A DNA stretch of 43,458 nucleotides from DATKBT01 sp035546295 (GTDB taxonomy: Bacteria; Acidobacteriota; Thermoanaerobaculia; Multivoradales; Multivoraceae), in assembly GCA_035546295.1 (NCBI GenBank), contig DATKBT010000040.1, positions 1-43,458 of the forward strand. Direction: 5' to 3'. The notes under the pieces were generated by a model that made no database searches, was not told the DNA's origin, and worked only from the letters and a program-made list of their open reading frames with translations. A program made the position numbers and the translations under genes. Positions 31,423-39,890 of this stretch are shown in pieces (positions within the stretch are counted from its first letter, which is position 1; every line of letters begins with the position of its first letter).

Positions 31423-33426
31423 ATGACGAGACGCCTCGCGCCGCCGGGCCAGACGGAGGAGGTTCGCGCCGACCGGGTGCTGGTGATCGCGCCGCACTAC
31501 GACGACGAGGCGATCGGATGTGGCGGCCTGCTCGCAGCCGTCGCCGACTCGGCGGCCCGTGTCGTCGTGCTCTTCCTCACCGATGGCGGCGGCGGAGTGG
31601 AGGACAGGCCGGGGGCCGAGGCAGAGGTCACGACGGAGGACTACACGCAGCGGCGGCGCGCCGAGTCGGAGCAGGCGCTCGGTGTGCTCGGAATCGAGGA
31701 GAGCCGGCACCTGGGGCTTGCCGACGGTGCGCTGTCTCAGCATCTGCGCCCGCTGGGAGCCGCGTACCGCGACGCGCTCGAGGAGCTGGAGCCCGACCTG
31801 GTCCTGGTCCCCGGTCCGCTCGAGACGACCCCCGATCACCAGGCGTCGTTCGCTGCGCTCCACGACGCGCTCGCGGGTCTTCGCCGTGGAGATCGCCTCG
31901 ACTCGCTCCTGCAGTCGACGCTGTTCCTCGCCTACGAGGTGAACCATCCCGGCTATCCCGATCTACTGGTCGACGTCTCGGCTCACCTCGAGCGGATCGA
32001 GCGCGCGCTCGCCTGCTACCAGAGCCAGCTCGAGCGTCACGACTACACGGCGGCGGCGCTCGGCCTGCGTCGCTACCGCACCCACTCGCTGCCTCCGAGT
32101 GTGCGCGGCGCGGAGGGTTACTCGCGGCTGCGCCTGAGCGACTTCACCACGCGCAGCCTCAGCGATCTCGTCGCGCACCTCGGCGGCTCCTCGCGCCTTC
32201 GCCCGATCGAGGAGGGACCGCTGGTCTCGGTGATCGTGCGCACGCGCGACCGGCCGCAGCTCCTGCGCGAGGCGCTCGCCAGCCTGGCGGCGAGCCAGTA
32301 CCGGCGCCTACAGGTCGTGGTGGTCAACGACGGTGGCGCGCCGCCGGAGCTCGACTCCGTCCTGGGGAGCGGCTCCGCCGGCGGCGGGCTCGAGGTCGAG
32401 CGGGTCGATCTCGCCGGGAACCGGGGTCGTGCGGCCGCCGCCAACGCCGGGGTCGCGGCCGCGAGGGGCGAGCTCGTGGCCTTCCTGGACGACGACGACC
32501 TGGTGAGCCCCGAGCACTTCGGGACCCTCGTCGACCTGGTCTCGGCGGCCGAGGTCCGCGCCGCCTACACCGACGCGGCGGTCGGCGTCTATCGCCTGGT
32601 CGGGGGGGAGGCGGAGGACGGCCGCGGCGAGCGAGGCTGGGTGTGCCAGGACCGACGGCTCCCGTACAGCCGCGACTTCGACTTCGACCTCCTGCTGGTC
32701 GACAACTACATCCCGTTCAACACGCTGCTGGTCGAGAGCGAGCTCGCCGAGCGGGTCGGAGCTTTCGACGAATCGTTGCCGTTCTTCGAGGACTGGGACT
32801 GGCTGATCCGGCTGGGGCAGCTGACCACGCCCCGGCACCTGCCGCGGGTCACCTGCGAGTACCGCCACTTCGAGCGCTCGGCGCACCACGTGCTCGGCAG
32901 CGCGGACGCGGACCGGCGGCGCGACTTCGCCGAGCTCAAGGCGAGCGTGCTCGAGAAGCACGGGGCGCTCTTGACGCCGGCGCGTCTGGCGAACGCGATC
33001 GTCACCCTCCGTCGGGAGGCGGTGGAGGCGAGGGAGGAGGCGGCGGCGTTGCGCGCGGATCGTGACTCGCTCGCCGCTCAGCTCGCCGATCAGGCGGCGA
33101 AGCGGGAGAAGATTCAGCAGCGCTACTTCGGGCTGGAGCGCGCGAAGGCGGAGCTCGAGGAGAGCTGGCATCGGCTCAACGGCGAGGTTATCGGGCTGCG
33201 CGCCGAGCGCGCCGAGCTGCTCCAGGGCGCGGCCGCGTCCTCGGCCGCGAACGAGGCGCTGCGCCAGGAAGAGGGCCGCCTGCGCGCCGCGATCCAGGAG
33301 CAGGGCGAGCACCAGTCGCGGCTCTACGCCGAGATCGAGCGGCTGAACGGTCTGATCGGCACGATGGAACAGACCCGCGCGTGGCGGCTCCATCAGCTCC
33401 TGCAACGGCGACGCCCAGCCGGATGA
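31423..33426 (+). CDS. PIG-L deacetylase / GT2 glycosyltransferase / coiled-coil fusion
   Basis: 667 aa in three parts. Residues 18-200 are a PIG-L (LmbE-like) zinc deacetylase: VLVIAPHYDDEAIGCGG (Tyr where Pro is usual in PHPDDE), LFLTDGGGG, RRAESEQALGVLGIEESRHLGLADG and the third ligand region PDHQAS (H139). Residues 266-480 are a GT2 domain: PLVSVIVRTRDRPQLLREAL, VVNDGG, NRGRAAAANAGVAAARGELVAFLDDDD (356-359) and LPFFEDWDWLIRLGQ. Residues 520-655 are a long coiled coil. Family knowledge: PIG-L enzymes deacetylate N-acetylglucosamine derivatives. The fusion suggests that sugar addition and deacetylation are coupled. The stop overlaps the next start (ATGA). Confidence 0.87.
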   Translation: MTRRLAPPGQTEEVRADRVLVIAPHYDDEAIGCGGLLAAVADSAARVVVLFLTDGGGGVEDRPGAEAEVTTEDYTQRRRAESEQALGVLGIEESRHLGLADGALSQHLRPLGAAYRDALEELEPDLVLVPGPLETTPDHQASFAALHDALAGLRRGDRLDSLLQSTLFLAYEVNHPGYPDLLVDVSAHLERIERALACYQSQLERHDYTAAALGLRRYRTHSLPPSVRGAEGYSRLRLSDFTTRSLSDLVAHLGGSSRLRPIEEGPLVSVIVRTRDRPQLLREALASLAASQYRRLQVVVVNDGGAPPELDSVLGSGSAGGGLEVERVDLAGNRGRAAAANAGVAAARGELVAFLDDDDLVSPEHFGTLVDLVSAAEVRAAYTDAAVGVYRLVGGEAEDGRGERGWVCQDRRLPYSRDFDFDLLLVDNYIPFNTLLVESELAERVGAFDESLPFFEDWDWLIRLGQLTTPRHLPRVTCEYRHFERSAHHVLGSADADRRRDFAELKASVLEKHGALLTPARLANAIVTLRREAVEAREEAAALRADRDSLAAQLADQAAKREKIQQRYFGLERAKAELEESWHRLNGEVIGLRAERAELLQGAAASSAANEALRQEEGRLRAAIQEQGEHQSRLYAEIERLNGLIGTMEQTRAWRLHQLLQRRRPAG

Positions 33427-34691
33427 GCCGCGTCGCGCTCCTGTGCAGCGAGCCGCTGGGCGAGCGGGTTGCCGGAATCGGACTGCGCTACGTCGAGCTG
33501 GCGCGCCGGCTGCCCGCGTGGGGGATCGCGGTCGACCTGGTGTGCCCCGGCGAGGAGGCGCAGCTGCACGCGCTCGAGGAGCGTCTCGGTGGCGAGGCGC
33601 GGGTGGTTCCCTTCGAACGGGGCCGTCTCGCCGATCGGCTCGCCGGGTGCCGCGCGGCCGTCGCCCAGGGCCAGCTCGCCAACGACCTGCTCGGCGAGTG
33701 CCCCGAGCTGCCGATCGCCATCGACCTGTACGACCCGTGGCTGGTCGAGAACCTCCACTACCACTCGACTCTGGGGCTCGATCCGTATCGCAACGACCAC
33801 GCGACCTGGATTCTCCAGCTGTCGGCGGGGGACTTCTTCCTGTGCTCCTCCGAGGAGCAGCGCCAGTACTACCTCGGCTTCCTGACCGCGGTCGGACGGG
33901 TCAACCCGCAGTCGATGGCGGCGGATCCCGACGGCGCGAAGCTGATCGCGGTCGCTCCCTTCGGCGTCCCCGACGAGCTCCCCGAGCACCGGCCGGTCCT
34001 GCCGCCCCGGGCTGCTGGAGAACGGCTCCTGCTCTTCGGCGGCCTCTACGACTGGTACGACCCCTGGACCCTGCTCAAGGCGCTGCTCGTCGACGACCGC
34101 CCCGAGTGGCGGATCCTGTTCATTCGCAACCCGTTCGCGGAGACGCCGCAATCGCTGTTTCGCCGCGTGGAGTCCTGGTGTCGCGCCCGCGGCCTGTGGG
34201 GGACGCGCGTGCTCGGGCTCGACTGGGTCCCCTTCGAGCGGCGCTACGACCTCCTGCGCGACGTGGATCTCATGGTCTCGACCCATCGTCTGGGGCTCGA
34301 GACGCGGCTCTCGCTGCGCACCCGGTTCCTCGACGCCCTGGTGGCCGGGTGTCCCGTGGTGACCACCGAGGGGGGGACGGTGAGCCGCCTGCTCCGAGAG
34401 CGGGACGCCGGCTGGGTGGTTCCCGAGCGGGACCCGCAGGCGCTGCTCGCGGCGCTCGACGCGGCGCTCGAGCCCGGGGAGCGGAAGGCGCGCATCCGCC
34501 GCGGACGCGAGCTCGCCCGGGAGTTCCGCTGGTCGCGGGTGATCGAGCCGGTGCTCGAGTTCTGTCGGGAGCCCTGGCGTGACGCCACCAAGGAGGGCTT
34601 CGCCGTCGGGCTCCCGACGCACGCGCCCCCCGACGCGCTCGGGTTTCGGGTGCGCCGGCGCCTGCGCCGGCTGCTCGAGGGCGCCCGGTGA
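33423..34691 (+). CDS. GT-B glycosyltransferase (GT4-like)
   Basis: 422 aa. The ATG overlaps the preceding stop by 4 nt. N-terminal SRVALLCSEPLGERVAGIGLRYVELARRLPAWGIAVDLVCPG is the usual GT-B opening. An unusual central part, IAIDLYDPWLVENLHYH, and DFFLCSSEEQRQYYLGFL resemble glycosyltransferases that were annotated from glycan and SPBc-like clusters. The C-terminal half has GERLLLFGGLYDWYDPWTLLKALL, LVAGCPVVTTEGGTVSRLLRERDAGWVV and a helical end. The catalytic E-x7-E motif is not clear, so the donor cannot be guessed. Next gene starts at 34688 inside this stop codon. Confidence 0.85.
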   Translation: MSRVALLCSEPLGERVAGIGLRYVELARRLPAWGIAVDLVCPGEEAQLHALEERLGGEARVVPFERGRLADRLAGCRAAVAQGQLANDLLGECPELPIAIDLYDPWLVENLHYHSTLGLDPYRNDHATWILQLSAGDFFLCSSEEQRQYYLGFLTAVGRVNPQSMAADPDGAKLIAVAPFGVPDELPEHRPVLPPRAAGERLLLFGGLYDWYDPWTLLKALLVDDRPEWRILFIRNPFAETPQSLFRRVESWCRARGLWGTRVLGLDWVPFERRYDLLRDVDLMVSTHRLGLETRLSLRTRFLDALVAGCPVVTTEGGTVSRLLRERDAGWVVPERDPQALLAALDAALEPGERKARIRRGRELAREFRWSRVIEPVLEFCREPWRDATKEGFAVGLPTHAPPDALGFRVRRRLRRLLEGAR

Positions 34692-36052
34692 GCACGCGGC
34701 TGCACAGCGTGAGCGTCGCGGTGCTCTCCTGGAACGGCCGGGAGCACCTCTCGGCCTGCCTGGCCGCGCTCGATCGGCAGGTGGACCCGCGCGTCGACTG
34801 GGAGGTGTCGATCCTCGACAACGGCTCGAGCGACGGCACGGCGGAGTGGCTCGCCCGCGAGTACCCAGAGAGCCGCCGCCTGGGCGCCTGCGGACGTGGA
34901 CGGCTGCGCTGGCGCAAGGCGGCGCGCAACCTCGGTTTCTGCGCCGGCAACAACCGCCTGATCGAGGAGTGCGACTCCGACGCCGTCGTCCTGCTCAACA
35001 ACGACACCCGGCCGGAGGCCGAATGGCTCGCCGAGCTCGTCGAGGCGCTGGGATCCGCGCCGGGGGACGTGGCGTCGGTGTCGGGCACCATGGTCGACTG
35101 GGAAGCCGAGCGCCTGGATTTCGCCGGCGGCGCCATGACCTTCGACGGCCACGCCTTCCAGATCGACTTCCGGCGGCCGCTGTCGCACGCCCGGCTGCCG
35201 GCGGAGGGGAGCGAGCTGCTGTTCGCCTGCGGCGGCAACATGATCGTCCGGCGCCGGTCCTTTCTCGAGGCGGGCGGCTTCGACGAGAGCTTCTTCGCCT
35301 ATCTCGAGGACGTCGACCTGGGCTGGCGGCTGTGGGCCGGGGGCGAGCGGGTGGTGCTCTCGCGCGCGGCGATCGTCCGCCACCGGTCGATGGCGTCGAG
35401 CGATCTGCTCGGGATGTTCAACCGCGGCATCCTGTTCGAGCGCAACGCCTTCGTCACCGCGGCCAGCAACTACGACGAAGAGCTGTGGCCGATGATGATG
35501 CCGGCCGTGCTGTTGACCCTGCAGTCGCGGGTCCACCGGTTGCTGACCGGGTCGAACCCGGGGGGCGAGTGGCTGGTGTACGACCCCTACGCGACCCCTC
35601 GCAGCGGCCAGGAGGGAGCGGGCGACGCGCCGCTGGCGGCGCCGCCCAACCCGACCCTGCTCGAGAAGTGGCGCGGCTGGGGGACCCGGGAGCTCTTCAG
35701 CCGCGGCGTGCGCAAGCTGCGACGGCGGGTCGCCGAGGCCCTGCACCCGCAGGCCACCGCCGCCTTCTCTCGCGAAACCGTGGACGTCAGGGATCCGCGA
35801 ACGCTCGCGCACCTGCGGGCGGTCTCCAAGATCCTGCGCGATCTCGATTCGGTGGCGGTCCGCCGGGCGCGCCTGCTCGGACGCCGCGCGCGTCGCGACC
35901 GGGAGATCTTCGAGCGTTTTCCGCTCCTGGTGGTCCCCACTTACCCGGGAGACGAGGAGCTCTTCGCCGGCTCCGGCTTCCGCTCCTGGCTGCCTGCCGG
36001 CGTGCCTCTCGCGGAGCGCCGCCTCGACGAGATCATGGAGCTCGGCGAGTGA
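34688..36052 (+). CDS. Family 2 glycosyltransferase
   Basis: 454 aa, GTG start overlapping the previous stop (GTGA). GT2 features: SVAVLSWNGREHLSACLAAL, SILDNGSSDGTAEWL, the donor/metal motif VVLLNNDTRPEAEWL and GGFDESFFAYLEDVDLGWRLWAGGERVVL, the acceptor region of rhamnosyl-type enzymes. Residues about 250-454 form a helical extension that is common in large GT2 proteins of such clusters. Acts at the cytoplasmic face of the membrane on lipid-linked intermediates. Its stop overlaps the next GTG by 4 nt. Confidence 0.87.
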   Translation: MSTRLHSVSVAVLSWNGREHLSACLAALDRQVDPRVDWEVSILDNGSSDGTAEWLAREYPESRRLGACGRGRLRWRKAARNLGFCAGNNRLIEECDSDAVVLLNNDTRPEAEWLAELVEALGSAPGDVASVSGTMVDWEAERLDFAGGAMTFDGHAFQIDFRRPLSHARLPAEGSELLFACGGNMIVRRRSFLEAGGFDESFFAYLEDVDLGWRLWAGGERVVLSRAAIVRHRSMASSDLLGMFNRGILFERNAFVTAASNYDEELWPMMMPAVLLTLQSRVHRLLTGSNPGGEWLVYDPYATPRSGQEGAGDAPLAAPPNPTLLEKWRGWGTRELFSRGVRKLRRRVAEALHPQATAAFSRETVDVRDPRTLAHLRAVSKILRDLDSVAVRRARLLGRRARRDREIFERFPLLVVPTYPGDEELFAGSGFRSWLPAGVPLAERRLDEIMELGE

Positions 36053-37029
36053 CGGCGAGCCGCACCGCTGAACCGCCCGAGCTCTCGGTCGTGGTGCCGA
36101 CTCACGAACGGATCGACGTGCTCCCCGAGGTGCTGGACGCGCTCGAGGCTCAGCGCGACGCACCGTCGTTCGAGGTCGTGGTGGTCGACGACGGCTCGAG
36201 CGACGCCACGCCCGAGTACCTGGCGCTTCGGTCGCTGCCGGAGGGCTGGCGCCTGCTCCGTCAGGAGAACCGCGGTCCGGCCGCGGCGCGCAATGCCGGA
36301 ATCGAGGAGGCGCGGGGCCGGTGGGTGGCCTTTCTCGGGGACGATACCGTCCCCGAGCCAGGATGGCTGGCGGCCCACCACCGGACCCTGACCGGCGAGC
36401 GGGCGCGGGCCGCCGCCGCCGAGGGGCTGGGGGTCGGCGTCATCGGCTACACCGGCTGGCACTCGCGCATGCGGCTCGATCCCTTCCTGCGCTACATCAA
36501 CGAGCACGGGCTGCAGTTCGGCTATGCGCTGATCGAGGATCCCGGAGACGTTCCGTTCAACTTCTTCTACACCTCGAACCTGGCGCTGGAGCGCGAGCTG
36601 CTGCTGGAGGAGCCCTTCGATCTCGGCTTTCCCTATGCGGCGTGGGAGGACATCGAGGTCAGCTACCGGCTCTCGAAGCGAGGCTTCCGGCTGCTCTACG
36701 AGCCGCGAGCGCGCGTCGCGCATGACCATCCGACGACGATCGAGAGGTTCTGCCGGCGCCAGGAAAGGGCCGGCTACTGCGCGGTCGTCTTCCACCGGCG
36801 CCATCCGGAGCTGGGCGCCTTCCTCGGCCTCGGTCCGGAAGGTCCGCCGCCGATCCCCGACCGGCGCCTCCAGTCGCTTCAGCGGAGCCTGGCAAGCGCC
36901 TTGCTACGCCTGAGGGTGCCAGTGAGTCTTCCACGGCTCTGGGAGCGCGTTCTGCGGCACCACTACGTCCTCGGTCTGCACCGAGGATGGCGAGACCAGC
37001 AGGAGCGCGGGAAAGGAGAGACGAGATGA
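36049..37029 (+). CDS. Family 2 glycosyltransferase
   Basis: 326 aa. GTG 36049 overlaps the stop of the previous gene (GTGA); the frame is open further upstream but that part is only the antisense-like shadow of neighbours. GT2 motifs: LSVVVPTHERIDVLPEVLDALEAQ, VVVVDDGSSDATPEYL, ENRGPAAARNAGIEEARGRWVAFLGDDTVPEPGWL and FPYAAWEDIEVSYRLSKRGFRLLYEPRARVAHDHP. Similar in type to enzymes adding sugars in O-antigen synthesis. Its stop overlaps the start of the PEGA gene, completing a five-gene chain of overlaps from 31423. Confidence 0.87.
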   Translation: MTASRTAEPPELSVVVPTHERIDVLPEVLDALEAQRDAPSFEVVVVDDGSSDATPEYLALRSLPEGWRLLRQENRGPAAARNAGIEEARGRWVAFLGDDTVPEPGWLAAHHRTLTGERARAAAAEGLGVGVIGYTGWHSRMRLDPFLRYINEHGLQFGYALIEDPGDVPFNFFYTSNLALERELLLEEPFDLGFPYAAWEDIEVSYRLSKRGFRLLYEPRARVAHDHPTTIERFCRRQERAGYCAVVFHRRHPELGAFLGLGPEGPPPIPDRRLQSLQRSLASALLRLRVPVSLPRLWERVLRHHYVLGLHRGWRDQQERGKGETR

Positions 37030-38054
37030 TGCCATCCGCCGAGCCTCTGACGCCGAGAAGCAAGCCTCGAGCGACTGCGCTGCGACGGAGCGCCCTGATC
37101 CTGATCGCGACCGGCGCTCTGGTGTCTCTGGGTGCGGCGCCCTCCGCCGCTGCCTCGGACGGGCGTGGCGACGGACGTGCCGACGGGCGACGCCCGACGG
37201 TGGGCTCGCGCCATGCGGGCCCTTCGAGCGGCCGTGTCGGTCGCTTCCACGGCGGTCATCGATCGCGGGGCTTCCACCGCGGCTTCTACCATCGCCCCAG
37301 CTTCTACTCGACCTGGTACTGGCCGGGTGCCTTCTACCGCCCGTACCCGGCGTACGCCTACTACGACGGCTATTACGGTGGTTACGGCGCCTACTACCGC
37401 CCGGACTCCGGCGCGCTGGATCTCGACATCCGGCCGGAGAAGGCCAGCATCTACCTCGATGGCGAGCTGATCGGCGTCGCCGACAACTACGACGGCTGGC
37501 CACGCTACCTCTGGCTGCGTGAGGGCACCTACCGCCTGGTCGCGTACAAGGAGGGTTACGAGACGCTCGCTCGCGAGGTGCGGATCCGGCCCGGGGAGAT
37601 CATCTCGCTCAAGGACCGGATGCAGCCGGGAGTTTCGAAGAGCCCCGAGGAGCTGTTTGCGCAGGCCGAGAGAACGAGGCCGCCGGCGGCGCGGCGTGCG
37701 CCCGCCGACGACCGGCGAGATCGCCAACGTGAACCGTCCCGGGCCCCCGACGTCCCCGAGCGGGATTGGCGACAGCGGGAGCGAACGCCCAGCCCGCCGA
37801 TCGCCCCCGATCAGCGCTCGGATCCGGCGCGCCTGCGGCTGTTCGTCGGGCCTGCGGACGCGGTCGTCTACCTCGATGGTCGGCTGCTGGGAAGCGGCGA
37901 GGAGCTCTCGCGCCTGCACTCGGATCTGATCGTGGATCCTGGCACCCACCGGATCGAGGTGATCCGCCCCGGCTACGAGACCTACTCCGTCGAGCTCGAG
38001 CTCACGGCGGGAGAGGACCGCGAGCTGCGAGCGGAGCTCGAGCCCAAGGGTTAG
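37026..38054 (+). CDS. Exported PEGA-domain protein
   Basis: 342 aa. ATG 37026 overlaps the glycosyltransferase stop and has GGAGAG about 7 nt upstream. Signal segment: ALRRSALILIATGALVSLGAAPSAAA. A His/Arg/Tyr/Gly-rich low-complexity stretch follows (about 45-125: GRFHGGHRSRGFHRGFYHRPSF, YAYYDGYYGGYGAYY). Two PEGA domains: LDLDIRPEKASIYLDGELIGVADNYDGWP...GTYRLVAYKEGYE and LRLFVGPADAVVYLDGRLLGSGEELSRLHSDLIVDPGTHRIEVIRPGYE. They are joined by an Arg/Pro/Asp-rich linker. PEGA domains occur in surface-layer or envelope proteins; cotranslation with glycosyltransferases suggests that it contacts the glycan or cell surface. Confidence 0.85.
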   Translation: MMPSAEPLTPRSKPRATALRRSALILIATGALVSLGAAPSAAASDGRGDGRADGRRPTVGSRHAGPSSGRVGRFHGGHRSRGFHRGFYHRPSFYSTWYWPGAFYRPYPAYAYYDGYYGGYGAYYRPDSGALDLDIRPEKASIYLDGELIGVADNYDGWPRYLWLREGTYRLVAYKEGYETLAREVRIRPGEIISLKDRMQPGVSKSPEELFAQAERTRPPAARRAPADDRRDRQREPSRAPDVPERDWRQRERTPSPPIAPDQRSDPARLRLFVGPADAVVYLDGRLLGSGEELSRLHSDLIVDPGTHRIEVIRPGYETYSVELELTAGEDRELRAELEPKG

Positions 38055-38075
38055 CCTCTGATCGTGCTTCCCAGC

Positions 38076-38152
38076 GCTAGCGGGCTCGTGGTGTTCACCA
38101 CTCCCCAACGAGCAGCGAGGTCGCGGCGCGGTCATACCACGAGCCCGCTAGC
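38076..38152. repeat. 77-bp element with perfect 17-bp inverted ends
   Basis: GCTAGCGGGCTCGTGGT (38076-38092) and its exact reverse complement ACCACGAGCCCGCTAGC (38136-38152) flank 43 bases. No obvious target-site duplication flanks it. It could be a MITE- or REP-like element, or the structured end of the glycan operon transcript. Confidence 0.6.
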
Positions 38153-38285
38153 CGATCACTCGTGCGCCGCAAGCCCGCAAGCGAGCGCGGCTGGGTCGAC
38201 CAGGCCACAGCCGTTTTCTCTGGGCGAGCGCAGCGGCTTGATCGACCTTTGACCATTCTGTGAGCTTCCCGCTGGCCTAGTCGAC

Positions 38286-38876
38286 CTAGCTTCCCTCGAG
38301 AGCGCGATTCTCGAGCTTGAGCAGCCACTCCTTCTTCTTGGTCCCCGCGATGAAGGTTCCGACGCCGCCCTTCTGAGGAACCACCCGGTGGCAGGGGATC
38401 AGGATCGGGATCGGATTGGCCATCAACACCGCGCGGACCATGCGATACGAGTGGCCACGCGCCGCCGCGGCGGCGACCTTCCGGTAGGTGCGGGTCGTGC
38501 CGTAGGGGATCCTGGCCGTCTCTTCGAGGATGCGCCTGGCGAAGTCGTCGAGCGGGTGCCCGCTGAGGTCGTACTCGATCTGCAGGCGCTGCCTGGCTCC
38601 CGCGAAGTACTCGGAGAGGCGGCCCAGGGCCTCGTCGAGGAAGTCGGAGCGCTCGGCGTCCTTGAGCGGCGTGTAGTGTCGCCGGTCCTTGCGGTCGGGC
38701 ACGATCTGCAGGCCGACGACCGTCCGCTCGGCGAGCTCGATGCCGAGGGAGCCGAGCGGAGACGGGATCAACACCCGGACCGGATCGGGCTTCTCGGGTT
38801 CCGGTGGTGGTGGCGGCGGCTCGACCGCCTGTAGACCTCGGAGGACCCGGGCGAGGGAGATACGCGTTTCGATCAT
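38286..38876 (-). CDS. ogt: Methylated-DNA--protein-cysteine methyltransferase
   Basis: 196 aa. The active site PCHRVV (C162) sits in NPIPILIPCHRVVPQKGGVG, preceded by the DNA-binding helix region IPYGTTRTYRKVAAAAARGHSYRMVRAVL, as in Ogt/Ada C-terminal domains. The enzyme removes O6-alkylguanine damage by transferring the alkyl group to this Cys. Before the domain there is a Pro-rich segment (QAVEPPPPPPEPEKPDP), unusual for Ogt. ATG 38876 is chosen; the upstream open part has no similarity. A TTGAAA/TAGATT pair about 90 nt upstream may be its promoter. Confidence 0.9.
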   Translation of the reverse strand: MIETRISLARVLRGLQAVEPPPPPPEPEKPDPVRVLIPSPLGSLGIELAERTVVGLQIVPDRKDRRHYTPLKDAERSDFLDEALGRLSEYFAGARQRLQIEYDLSGHPLDDFARRILEETARIPYGTTRTYRKVAAAAARGHSYRMVRAVLMANPIPILIPCHRVVPQKGGVGTFIAGTKKKEWLLKLENRALEGS

Positions 38877-38966
38877 TGTGACGGCCGGTACACTAGCACG
38901 TGCGCCTCGACTTGGAAGAGCTTCGATACGGCTGCCGTCGAATCCGGAGGTTCTTCGAAGCGCCAA

Positions 38967-38994
38967 AATCTAAAAAAACTCTTGAGTCTTTCAA
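38967..38994 (-). promoter_or_regulatory. Promoter candidate for ogt (AT-rich island)
   Basis: On the minus strand TTGAAA (38994-38989), 16 bases, TAGATT (38972-38967), in the only AT-rich patch here. The same patch read from the upstream DUF3891 gene has a weak stem (ACTC/GAGT) before seven T residues, so it may instead, or also, be that gene's terminator. Confidence 0.4.
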
Positions 38995-39027
38995 ATACGA
39001 GCCGCGAAACGCGGGTGTTGCCGGTCT

Positions 39028-39753
39028 TCAGCTCCAGGACCTTATCGTGACGGTGTCAGATCGCCAGGGGGCGCGGGCCAGCGTCGTGCCGAGGTCGACG
39101 GTATCTCGGTACGACCGGTTCTCGATCGTTCGTTCCGGATAGTGCAAGGTCGTTGCTCCGGCCAGTGGAAAGGGTTGGAGGCGCAGCGTCTTCTCCTCCA
39201 GCCGAGCCCGGCCCGGCTCGTGCGCGCGACGATCGGGGAGGTCGAGCTCGAAGGTCCTGCCGGTCCAGCGGTTGACGACGATCAGGGAGAGCAGGTCGGC
39301 GGTCTTGAGCCACGGATAGAGCGCCGACACGCCCTCCGCGCTCGCCCCCAGCCGCTCCCGCAGCTCCGCCCGCCGCGTCTCGAGCAGCTCCAGCAGCGAC
39401 TTCGCGAGATCCTCCTTCGAGCTGCTCTCCCGGTGGAGCTCGACGGCGTGCTCGGCGATCAGCAGCGCCGTCTCGGGCTGGATGCCGGCGAGCGAGGTTC
39501 CCCGGTCCCAGATCTCGGTGCGCAGCTCCCAGGGCAGCCGGATGAAGTCGTAGGGCCGGCCCTGGTCGTCGACCGGCGGCGCCGCGTCGATACCCTGCCA
39601 GCCGTCGTCGTGACGGCGGGTGGCGCGCAGGAGGACATCGCGCAGCGGCTCGTCGACGAGCGCGGGGAGCAGCGAGAGGATCTCGGCGGCGAGGTGGGCG
39701 TGATCGCACTGGGTGATCAGGCGAAGCCGTGACCCGTCGTCGACGACGATCAT
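39028..39753 (-). CDS. DUF3891 family protein
   Basis: 241 aa. The start MIVVDDGSRLRLITQCDHAHLAAEILSLL has the conserved QxDHA motif of DUF3891, and ATRRHDDGWQ follows: both are metal-ligand-like His/Asp pairs reminiscent of HD-domain or DinB-like helical metal proteins. Function unknown. ATG 39753 matches the family start; the frame extends to 39804 in a region rich in Gly and Arg with no similarity. A typical YPWLKTADLLSLIV segment follows in the second half. Oriented away from maeB and towards ogt. Confidence 0.75.
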   Translation of the reverse strand: MIVVDDGSRLRLITQCDHAHLAAEILSLLPALVDEPLRDVLLRATRRHDDGWQGIDAAPPVDDQGRPYDFIRLPWELRTEIWDRGTSLAGIQPETALLIAEHAVELHRESSSKEDLAKSLLELLETRRAELRERLGASAEGVSALYPWLKTADLLSLIVVNRWTGRTFELDLPDRRAHEPGRARLEEKTLRLQPFPLAGATTLHYPERTIENRSYRDTVDLGTTLARAPWRSDTVTIRSWS

Positions 39754-39819
39754 CGGACAAAACGTCGAGTCGCTGATCCCGATGCCGACCTCACGCCGGC
39801 CCACCGTGGCGCCGACGGC

Positions 39820-39828
39820 TGGTACAGT
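39820..39828 (+). promoter_or_regulatory. Extended -10 candidate for maeB
   Basis: TGGTACAGT: a TGn extension joined to TACAGT (4 of 6 matches), about 60 nt upstream of the maeB ATG. No clear -35. Confidence 0.3.
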
Positions 39829-39890
39829 GGCGGTTTCCGCAGCCAGACCGCTGACCGGAGCTTCCGGTCGAGAGGGGGCCGTCGAACGAC

